Source: Rhodoferax sp. UBA5149 (lineage in GTDB: Bacteria; Pseudomonadota; Gammaproteobacteria; Burkholderiales; Burkholderiaceae_C). From it: DNA of 17,684 nucleotides. Below, piece after piece: positions 1 through 6,052 of this stretch. Position numbers and translations under genes: made by a program. Under the pieces are notes generated by a model. That model was given only the letters and a program-made list of their open reading frames with translations, did no database searches and was not told the origin of the DNA. Each line of letters begins with the position of its first letter. Positions within the stretch are counted from its first letter, which is position 1. The DNA lies in assembly GCF_002413825.1 (NCBI RefSeq), contig NZ_DHXT01000180.1:18323-36006 (forward strand), given 5' to 3'.

Positions 1-36
1 CCGAGCGGACCTTCATCTTTCAACCTACCGAGCTCT

Positions 37-1254
37 ATGCGTCAAGCGAACCCAGCGCCCCCTGACATCCGCCCCCTGCCCCTGACCGGTCTTCGGGTGG
101 TCGAATTCACCCACATGGTGATGGGCCCGACCTGCGGCATGGTGCTGGCCGACATGGGGGCCGAGGTGATCAAGGTCGAGCCGATTGACGGTGACCGCAC
201 CCGGCATTTGCTGGGCGCCGGGGCGGGTTTCTTCCCCATGTTCAACCGCAACAAGAAGAGCATCGCGATTGACCTGCACAGCCCGGCCGGCGCCGACGTC
301 GCTCGCCAACTGGCGGCCACGGCGGACGTGGTGGCCGAGAATTTCAAGCCCGGCACCATGGCCAAGTACGGGCTGGATTACGCCGCGCTGTCCAAGGTCA
401 ATGAGCGCCTGATCTATGTGAGTCACAAAGGCTTTCTGCCCGGCCCCTATGAGCACCGCACCGCGCTGGATGAAGTCGTGCAGATGATGGGTGGCCTGGC
501 CTACATGACCGGGCGCCCCGGCGATCCGTTGCGCGCGGGCAGCAGCGTGAACGACATCATGGGCGGCATGTTCGGCGCCATCGGTGCTTTGGGCGCGCTG
601 ATCCAGCGCGGCATCACCGGACGCGGCCAGGAGGTGCAGAGTGCGCTGTTCGAAAACAATGTGTTTCTGGTCGGCCAGCACATGCTGCAATATGCCATCA
701 CCGGCCAGCCCGCCGCGCCCATGCCGGCGCGCATCTCGCCCTGGGCGGTGTACGACGTCTTCACCGTCAAGGATGGCGAGCAGATCTTCCTGGCCGCCGT
801 GAGCGACGCGCAGTGGCTGGCTTTCTGCGACGCCCTGGGATTGGCCGACCTCAAGGCCGATCCGCAGTACGCCAGCAACAACGACCGGGTGCGCGAACGC
901 CCCACGCTAATCCCCATTCTGCGCGCGCGCCTGGCCGACCGCAGTGCCACGGAGCTGACGGCCTTGCTGGAGGCGCGCGAGCTGCCGTTCGCGCCCATTC
1001 GCAAGCCCGAAGAGCTGTTCGACGACGAGCACCTGCTGGCCACCGGTGGCCTGGCCGACATCACCCTGCCCGATGGCGCGCGCGCCGGGCAAACGGCGCA
1101 GACCACGCTGTTCCCGTTCACCATGGACGGCCAGCGCCTGGGCGTGCGCCTGTCGCCGCCCACGCTGGGGCAGGACACCGCGGCACTGCTGGCCGGACTC
1201 GGCTACACGGAACAAGCGATCGAGGCACTGCGTACCGATAACGCGGTGCGCTGA
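37..1254 (+). CDS. Family III CoA-transferase (CaiB/BaiF type)
   Basis: The 405-residue protein is a full-length class III CoA-transferase, a family that moves CoA between carboxylic acids through an aspartyl-CoA thioester in the cytoplasm. The N-terminus has the typical GLRVVEF...LADMGAEVIKVE Rossmann-like segment (about residues 19–50), then NRNKKSIAIDL and the VVAENFKPGTMAKYGLDY block (about 98–115). The family catalytic aspartate is probably Asp145, in TALDEVVQMMGG. The glycine-rich TGRGQEV segment and the C-terminal PTLGQDT motif are also present. The substrate cannot be told from sequence: formyl-, crotonobetainyl-, succinyl- and alpha-methylacyl-CoA enzymes all look similar. The ATG at 37 gives the expected length, but no clear Shine-Dalgarno precedes it and only 36 bases upstream are visible. 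A LysR gene follows after 12 bases on the same strand and could be co-transcribed. Confidence 0.93.
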   Translation: MRQANPAPPDIRPLPLTGLRVVEFTHMVMGPTCGMVLADMGAEVIKVEPIDGDRTRHLLGAGAGFFPMFNRNKKSIAIDLHSPAGADVARQLAATADVVAENFKPGTMAKYGLDYAALSKVNERLIYVSHKGFLPGPYEHRTALDEVVQMMGGLAYMTGRPGDPLRAGSSVNDIMGGMFGAIGALGALIQRGITGRGQEVQSALFENNVFLVGQHMLQYAITGQPAAPMPARISPWAVYDVFTVKDGEQIFLAAVSDAQWLAFCDALGLADLKADPQYASNNDRVRERPTLIPILRARLADRSATELTALLEARELPFAPIRKPEELFDDEHLLATGGLADITLPDGARAGQTAQTTLFPFTMDGQRLGVRLSPPTLGQDTAALLAGLGYTEQAIEALRTDNAVR

Positions 1255-1266
1255 CAATCGGCCTGT

Positions 1267-2187
1267 ATGAGCAAGCTCAAGCAACTCGAATCCTTTGTCT
1301 CCGTCGCCACCCGCGGCAGCCTGACCGCCGCCGCCATCGCGGAAGGCGTGGCCCCGGCCATCATGGGGCGGCGCCTTGACGCGCTGGAAGCCCGCCTCGG
1401 CGTGAAGCTGCTGGTGCGCACCACGCGGCGTATTTCGCTGACGCACGAAGGCAGCGCTTTTCTGGAAGACTGCCAGCGTTTGCTCGCCGATTTGGCCAGC
1501 GCCGAGGCCAGTGTGTCGGCCGGCGGTGTGAAAGCCAGTGGTCACCTGCGCATCACGGCACCGGCCGGGTTTGGGCGTCGCCACGTGGCGCCGCTGGTGC
1601 CGCGCTTTCGCGAACTGCACGCCGATGTGACCATCTCCCTGAATTTAAGCGACCGCGTGGTCGATCTGGCCGGCGAGGGCTTTGACTGCGCGGTGCGGGT
1701 CGGCGACATGCCCGACTCGTCCTTGATCAGCGTGCGGCTGGCCGACAACCGCCGACTGTGCGTGGCCACGCCCACTTACCTCAAGCAACACGGCACGCCG
1801 GCCCACCCGCAGGAATTGTCCAAGTTTGACTGCCTGACCTTGTCCAGCGATGCCTCGCAAACCCGGGGTTGGGCCTTCAAGCTGCCCCAAGGCGATGGCC
1901 CTGAACTTATTTACCTCAAGCCGGGCGGCCCGCTGAACTGCTCGGACGGCCAGGTGCTGCACGACTGGTGCCTGGGCGGCTACGGCATTGCCTGGCGCAG
2001 CACCTGGGAGGTGGAGGCCGAGATTGCCGCCGGTCGTCTGGTCGCGCTGCTGGAAGATTTTGCGGCCCCGGCCAACGGTATTTATGCGGTGTTTCCCCAC
2101 GCCAAGCATTTGCCCTTGCGCGTGCGCTTGTGGATCGATTTTCTCAAACACCATTACGGCCAGACCGGGTTTTGGCAGGCACCATGA
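1267..2187 (+). CDS. LysR-family transcriptional regulator
   Basis: The 306-residue protein has the usual LysR layout and length. An N-terminal winged helix-turn-helix (about residues 1–60; LKQLESFVSVATRGSLTAAA, then RRLDALEARLGVKLLVRTTR) is followed by a linker helix and a periplasmic-binding-like effector domain (about 90–295). The LRITAPAGFGRRHVAPLVP segment and the late WRSTWEVEAEIAAGRLVALL segment are typical of the Comamonadaceae/Burkholderiaceae LTTR subgroup. It lies 12 bases after the CoA-transferase gene on the same strand, rather than divergently as is common for LysR regulators, so its target is not obvious from layout. Its TGA stop overlaps the ATG of the downstream deacetylase by 4 bases, which suggests translational coupling. 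Effector and operator are unknown. Confidence 0.93.
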   Translation: MSKLKQLESFVSVATRGSLTAAAIAEGVAPAIMGRRLDALEARLGVKLLVRTTRRISLTHEGSAFLEDCQRLLADLASAEASVSAGGVKASGHLRITAPAGFGRRHVAPLVPRFRELHADVTISLNLSDRVVDLAGEGFDCAVRVGDMPDSSLISVRLADNRRLCVATPTYLKQHGTPAHPQELSKFDCLTLSSDASQTRGWAFKLPQGDGPELIYLKPGGPLNCSDGQVLHDWCLGGYGIAWRSTWEVEAEIAAGRLVALLEDFAAPANGIYAVFPHAKHLPLRVRLWIDFLKHHYGQTGFWQAP

Positions 2188-3032
2188 CAGCAGACGAAAC
2201 CTCCGCCACGAAAGGCGTGATCTTGTGCGCCGATGATTTTGCCGTGCATGCCCCGGCCTCGCTCGGCATCGCCCAACTGGCAGCGCTGGGGCGCATCAGC
2301 GCCACCAGCGCCATGGTCTTGTCACCGCGCTGGCGGCAGGATGTGGCGCTGCTGCACGATCTGCGCGAGCGCATCGACGTCGGCCTGCATCTGGACTGGA
2401 CCAGCGACTTTGCGATGGGCGCCGGGCACGGCCTGTCGCTGAAAGCCGCCATGCTCAAGGCCGCCATCGGTGGCTTCGACAGCACCGCGGAACGGAGCGT
2501 GACGCGGGGCGTGATCGAGCGCCAGCTCGATGCCTTCGAGGCGCAGTGGCAGGCGCCGCCCGACTATGTGGACGGCCACCAGCATGTTCAGCAGTTTGCC
2601 GGGATTCGCGAGGCGCTGGTGCAAGCCCTGGCCAGCCGCTATGGCGGCAGCAGGGGTCGCCAACCCTATTTGCGGATTTCGCGGGCGCCGTCGGGCCACG
2701 CCGATCTGAAAAGTCGCGTGATCGCGGCGATGGGCGCATCCGCTCTTGAAACAATAGCAGATCACGCAGGCATGACGAGGGCTAGCGCCCTATTGGGCAT
2801 TTATGATTTTGCGGGTGACCAGGCGCGTTATGGTCGGCGCATGGACGGCTGGCTGAACGCCGCGCCAGCGGGCAGCATCATCATGTGCCACCCGGCGCTG
2901 TCACCGGAGCCCGGCGACGTCATCGGCGTCGCCCGCGCCCAGGAGTTCGCCTATTTCAGCAGTGCCGACTTCCCCACCGCGCTGGCCCAGGCCCGGGTGC
3001 AACTCGTTCGAGGCCGGATTTCAGCATCGTGA
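2184..3032 (+). CDS. YdjC/HpnK (ChbG-like) carbohydrate deacetylase
   Basis: The 282-residue protein belongs to the ChbG/HpnK/YdjC family of metal-dependent deacetylases that remove N-acetyl groups from amino sugars. Family motifs are visible: CADDFAVHAPASLGI near the N-terminus (metal/catalytic Asp17-Asp18), VGLHLDWT, and VDGHQHVQ (Asp130, His132, His134), plus a C-terminal IIMCHPALSPEPGD segment. The frame is open further upstream inside the LysR gene, but ATG 2184 is the best start: it overlaps the LysR stop as ATGA, has an AGG at 2177–2179, and puts the ADDF motif at the usual N-terminal position. An ArnT-like gene follows after 28 bases, so by analogy with Francisella NaxD and Bordetella LgmC the substrate may be a polyprenyl-phosphate-linked N-acetylhexosamine. 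A chitooligosaccharide or hopanoid substrate is the alternative. Residues 187–202 are encoded by a dispersed 48-base repeat. Confidence 0.88.
   Translation: MTADETSATKGVILCADDFAVHAPASLGIAQLAALGRISATSAMVLSPRWRQDVALLHDLRERIDVGLHLDWTSDFAMGAGHGLSLKAAMLKAAIGGFDSTAERSVTRGVIERQLDAFEAQWQAPPDYVDGHQHVQQFAGIREALVQALASRYGGSRGRQPYLRISRAPSGHADLKSRVIAAMGASALETIADHAGMTRASALLGIYDFAGDQARYGRRMDGWLNAAPAGSIIMCHPALSPEPGDVIGVARAQEFAYFSSADFPTALAQARVQLVRGRISAS
2742..2789 (+). repeat. 48-base dispersed repeat, copy A (inside deacetylase gene)
   Basis: This copy matches 10908–10955 at about 33 of 48 positions by hand count, including an identical 15-base 3' block ACGAGGGCTAGCGCC, and matches the reverse complement of 13947–13994 more weakly (about 29 of 48). 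It lies in frame in the deacetylase gene and encodes ALETIADHAGMTRASA (residues 187–202). The reading frame is the same as in the rpoN copy, so both proteins carry a related A-D-x-A...TRASA peptide. Confidence 0.7.
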
Positions 3033-3048
3033 CGGTGGTCCGGCCCGC

Positions 3049-3054
3049 TAAAAT
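3049..3054 (+). promoter_or_regulatory. Putative -10 box (TAAAAT) of a leaderless promoter for the GT39 gene
   Basis: TAAAAT ends 6 bases before the GTG start at 3061, so a transcript starting at the normal distance from a -10 box would begin at or next to the start codon. No Shine-Dalgarno is visible. No good -35 box is seen. The same arrangement with identical spacing precedes argS. Confidence 0.5.
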
Positions 3055-3060
3055 TCACCG

Positions 3061-4641
3061 GTGAATACCTCCCTGACCGAACGACAAAAATCCTGGCTGA
3101 CACTGGCCGCTCTGTGGCTGCTGCTGCTGCTGCTGGCCGCCCTGCGGCCGCTGGCGGTGCCCGACGAGGGGCGTTACGGCGAAATCGGGCGCTGGATGCT
3201 GCAAAGCGGCGACTGGCTCACGCCGCGCCTCAATGGCATCCCTTTCTTTCACAAGCCGCCTTACCTCTACTGGCTGGAGGCGATGTCACTGGCCACCTTT
3301 GGCGTCAACGCGCTGGCCCTGCGCCTGGTGCCCGCGCTGCACGTGGGCCTGATGATCGTGGCCCTGTACCTGTCGGCGCGCAGCATCAGCAGCGAACAGA
3401 TCGCGCGTCGCGCGGCCCTGATGCTGGGCACCAGCCTGACCTTCCTGATTGGCGGCCAGTACGTGAACCATGACATGCTGGTGGCGTGCTGGATCGGTGT
3501 CGCCATCTGGTGCTTTGCGTTTGCCTTCATGGCGGGAGAAAAACCCAACGCCACCCTGGCGCGGCTGGGTTTTGCGGCCTGCGCCTTGGGCATGCTCAGC
3601 AAAGGGCTGATTGGCATCGCCTTGCCGGGCCTGGTGATTTTTGTCTGGCTGCTCTGGACACGGCAATTCAAAAAAGTGCGGCATCTGCCGTGGCTCAGCG
3701 GCCTGGCCCTGTTTGCCCTGATTGCCCTGCCGTGGTTTGTCATTGCCCAGCAAAAATACCCGCAGTTCTTTGACTACATGTTCATCAACCAGCAGTTCAA
3801 TCGCTACACCGCTGCGTCCTACAACAACCCGCAGCCCTGGTGGTTCTACCTGCTGTCGGTGGTCTTGCTCTTGTTTCCCTGGGTGTTCTTTACATTGAGT
3901 CAGGTTCGCAGGCCGGCGAGCCAGTCACTTGGCGCGGCTCCGCCCATGGCCAAGGAATGGTGGAGTCTGTGCTGGATCTGGGTGGTGGCCATCATCACTT
4001 TCTTCTCGATTCCCAACTCCAAGCTGATTGGCTATGTGCTGCCGGTGATGCCGGCGCTGGCGCTGCTGTCCGCACTGGGCTGGGAGCGCGCCATGGCCCA
4101 CCGCGCCAGCGCGGGCAAGATTTTTGTCGGCTTGTGCCTGCTCAATATCGGCATTGCCCTCGCCATCGTGACCCAAGTGGGTAAGGTCACCCGCACCGGG
4201 CGCGCGCAAGACATCGCCCAGGCACTGGCCTGTGAGGCCCGACCATCCGACACCGTGTATGTGTCGGATGCGTTCCCCTATGACCTGCCTTTTTATGCGC
4301 AAACCGGTCAAGCCATGGTGGTCCTGGGAAACTGGCCTGAATTGCGTCGGACGGTGGGCGATGGCTGGCAGCGTGAGCTCTTTGAAGGCGCTGATTTTGA
4401 TGCGCAGGCGGCCAAGGTATTGCAGTCGCCTGCGGAGTTGGCGAAGGCGGGTGCTGTGCCAGGCAACTGGTTTGCCACTCAGACGGGCAACCGTGTGGCC
4501 GACGGACTGACCGGCTGGAAGCTCTTTTACCAGGGGGCTGGCTGGGCGCTGTACCAGTCTGGCAGCCCCTTAGCGGCGGAAAGCCCAAAACCGGCTGAGC
4601 ACAAAGGTTTGCCCGGCTGCAAAGACCAGCGCGACAAATAA
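3061..4641 (+). CDS. ArnT-like family 39 membrane glycosyltransferase
   Basis: The 526-residue polytopic inner-membrane protein carries the ArnT/PMT-type (GT39) N-terminal signature: VPDEGRYGEI with the acidic Asp35-Glu36 pair in the first periplasmic loop, GDWLTPRLNGIPFFHKPPYL and WLEAMSLATFG (about residues 33–81). About a dozen hydrophobic segments follow, then a soluble C-terminal part (about 370–526). GT39 enzymes transfer a sugar from a polyprenyl-phosphate donor on the periplasmic side; ArnT, FlmK and LgmB attach amino sugars to lipid A phosphates. The flanking deacetylase and the convergent GT2 and GtrA genes support such a role, but acceptor and sugar are inferred. Translation starts at GTG 3061 with no Shine-Dalgarno and a TAAAAT box just upstream. 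A (CTG)6 run encodes leucines 20–25 of the first membrane helix. The last 23 codons overlap the 3' end of the opposite-strand GtrA gene. Confidence 0.88.
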   Translation: MNTSLTERQKSWLTLAALWLLLLLLAALRPLAVPDEGRYGEIGRWMLQSGDWLTPRLNGIPFFHKPPYLYWLEAMSLATFGVNALALRLVPALHVGLMIVALYLSARSISSEQIARRAALMLGTSLTFLIGGQYVNHDMLVACWIGVAIWCFAFAFMAGEKPNATLARLGFAACALGMLSKGLIGIALPGLVIFVWLLWTRQFKKVRHLPWLSGLALFALIALPWFVIAQQKYPQFFDYMFINQQFNRYTAASYNNPQPWWFYLLSVVLLLFPWVFFTLSQVRRPASQSLGAAPPMAKEWWSLCWIWVVAIITFFSIPNSKLIGYVLPVMPALALLSALGWERAMAHRASAGKIFVGLCLLNIGIALAIVTQVGKVTRTGRAQDIAQALACEARPSDTVYVSDAFPYDLPFYAQTGQAMVVLGNWPELRRTVGDGWQRELFEGADFDAQAAKVLQSPAELAKAGAVPGNWFATQTGNRVADGLTGWKLFYQGAGWALYQSGSPLAAESPKPAEHKGLPGCKDQRDK

Positions 4642-4938
4642 GGCCAGTAGCGAGGGCCAACCGAGTCCCCGCAACAGCAGCACAAAGACAATTTCGTTAC
4701 TGGCAAACCCGGCCAGCGCCGTAACGGCAAAGCGGCCCAGGCTGGTTACCACACTGGTGGCCGCATCCTTGAAGCTCAGCAGCCGGTGGCCGGAAAAACT
4801 GACAAAAAAGGCGATGCAAAAGCCCAGGGCATTGGCCAGTTCGGGCCACATCCAGGCTTGTGCCAGCGCAAACACCGCCATGTGCGTGAGGGCCGCGGCG
4901 CCCCCTACGCCCAAAAACCACAGGCTTGACGCGCTCAA
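4570..4938 (-). CDS. GtrA-family small membrane protein (putative polyprenyl-phosphate-sugar flippase)
   Basis: The 122-residue protein has four predicted membrane helices (about residues 5–27, 34–53, 66–90 and 95–118). It shows family features: WFLGVGGAAALTHMAVF at the N-terminus, GFCIAFFVSFSGHRLLSF in the middle and the terminal FVLSRFWAFRR. GtrA proteins are thought to flip polyprenyl-phosphate-linked sugars across the inner membrane. The start is a TTG whose last bases form the TGA stop of the upstream GT2 gene (TTGA overlap). An AGGAAG at 4949–4954 lies 10 bases before it, and no later ATG would keep the first helix. The GT2/GtrA pairing is the standard donor-making/flipping pair. The 3' end runs about 72 bases into the convergent GT39 gene. 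A Bordetella LgmD-like role is possible but inferred. Confidence 0.88.
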   Translation of the reverse strand: MSASSLWFLGVGGAAALTHMAVFALAQAWMWPELANALGFCIAFFVSFSGHRLLSFKDAATSVVTSLGRFAVTALAGFASNEIVFVLLLRGLGWPSLLALFVALVFAAGQTFVLSRFWAFRR

Positions 4939-5951
4939 AGCAGAGACGCTTCCTGTCGTGCCGCCGGCAAGGCCGCGCCCGTTGCAGGCAGGGGCGCCGT
5001 CAGTCCGCTGCCCGTGCGTTGGCTGATGAGGTAGGTCGGGCGCTGTTTGACCTCTTCATAAATGCGGCCCACATATTCCGCCAGCACGCCAATGGAGAGC
5101 AACTGGATGCCACTGAAAAACATCATGCCGACCACGATCGTGGCGTAACCGGGGACGGCGATGCCATTCACAAAAAAGTCCACCACCACCCAGCCGCCGT
5201 AGCCCAAGGAGAGCGCCGACAGCACCAGGCCGACCAGCGCCAAGGCCCGCAAGGGGGCAATGGAAAACGCCAGCATGCCGGTCAATGCCAGCGAGATGGA
5301 GCCGCGCAGTCCGAAATTGCTGTGGCCGTCGGCGCGCGGCAGTGGCTGGTAGTCGATGGCCGTGCTGTTGAAGCCGACCCAGGCGTACAGCCCTTTCATG
5401 AAGCGACTGCGCTCGGGCAGGCTTTTCAAGGCGTTCACCACCTTGCGATCCATCAGTCGAAAATCGCCCGCGTTGGCCGGGATTTTCACGCGGTTGCCGA
5501 AGTTGACCAGTTTGTAAAAAAGACCCGTCAGACTGACCTGCAACCCTGACTGGTCGTCGCGCGTTTTTCGCACCGCGTACACCACGTCCGAACCGGCACG
5601 CCATTTTTCCAGCATCTCGGGCAGCAAGGCCACCGGATGCTGGCCATCGGCATCCATCAAGACCACCACGTCGCCGCGAGTGGCATCAATGCCGGCCGTG
5701 AGTGCGGGCTCCTTGCCGAAATTGCGCGACAGCTTGAGGTAGACCACTTCGGGATGCGCCGCGCACAAGGTCTGCATGACCTGCGTGGTGTCGTCCCGGC
5801 TGCCGTCGTCGACCACGATCAGCTCGATGCAATCGCCCAATGACGAGAGTGTGGTCAAAATCCGGGGCACCACGGTGCCCAGATTGCGCGCTTCGTTGAA
5901 CGCGGGAATGACGCAGGAAATGGAGGGGGACTGGTCAGAACGAGAAATCAT
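4935..5951 (-). CDS. Family 2 glycosyltransferase, polyprenyl-phosphate sugar synthase (GtrB/ArnC/FlmF2-like)
   Basis: The 338-residue protein has a cytoplasmic GT-A catalytic domain (about residues 8–225) followed by two membrane helices (about 231–260 and 268–295), the architecture of GtrB, ArnC and dolichyl-phosphate-mannose synthase-like enzymes. Visible motifs are SCVIPAFNEARNLG, VVDDGSRDDT (Asp48-Asp49), the DxD-type LMDADGQHP (Asp100, Asp102), GDFRLMDR (162–169) and RSRFMKGLYAW. It should move a sugar from a nucleotide donor to undecaprenyl phosphate on the cytoplasmic face. It is the first gene of a two-gene unit with the GtrA protein (4-base overlap). The ATG at 5951 gives a normal family length. 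With the convergent deacetylase and ArnT-like genes, the product may be an undecaprenyl-phosphate N-acetylhexosamine; sugar identity is not visible in the sequence. Confidence 0.92.
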   Translation of the reverse strand: MISRSDQSPSISCVIPAFNEARNLGTVVPRILTTLSSLGDCIELIVVDDGSRDDTTQVMQTLCAAHPEVVYLKLSRNFGKEPALTAGIDATRGDVVVLMDADGQHPVALLPEMLEKWRAGSDVVYAVRKTRDDQSGLQVSLTGLFYKLVNFGNRVKIPANAGDFRLMDRKVVNALKSLPERSRFMKGLYAWVGFNSTAIDYQPLPRADGHSNFGLRGSISLALTGMLAFSIAPLRALALVGLVLSALSLGYGGWVVVDFFVNGIAVPGYATIVVGMMFFSGIQLLSIGVLAEYVGRIYEEVKQRPTYLISQRTGSGLTAPLPATGAALPAARQEASLL

Positions 5952-5970
5952 GGCCGCATCATGCCAAAAG

Positions 5971-6005
5971 AAAACCCGATCCAGAGAAACCGGCGGGGTT
6001 TTTTT
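5971..6005. other. Inverted repeat with flanking T/A tracts in the divergent GT2–argS spacer
   Basis: AAAACCC (5971–5977) pairs with GGGTTTT (5996–6002), with further T bases at 6003–6005. It looks like a short intrinsic terminator on the plus strand and, read the other way, also ends in T-rich sequence. Because the flanking genes diverge, no gene obviously needs termination here. It may be a leader element, an operator-like palindrome or chance. The rest of the 101-base spacer (5952–6052) shows only the argS -10 box. Confidence 0.3.
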
Positions 6006-6040
6006 GCGAGATGTGAATCTGGCGCCATCGGCGTCCCCCG

Positions 6041-6046
6041 TAAAAT
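6041..6046 (+). promoter_or_regulatory. Putative -10 box (TAAAAT) of a leaderless argS promoter
   Basis: TAAAAT ends 6 bases before the argS ATG at 6053, the same spacing as at the GT39 gene. Transcription would start at or beside the start codon. There is no Shine-Dalgarno between the box and the ATG, and no convincing -35 box. Confidence 0.5.
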
Positions 6047-6052
6047 CAGACC

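Noticed and set aside
1968..2183. Upstream in-frame extension of the deacetylase inside the LysR gene.
   Set aside because: The extra 72 residues overlap coding LysR sequence and show no family similarity, while ATG 2184 has an ATGA overlap and places the ADDF motif at the normal position.
3118..3135. (CTG)6 run in the GT39 gene.
   Set aside because: It encodes leucines in a membrane helix and is explained by codon bias; length change would not shift the frame.
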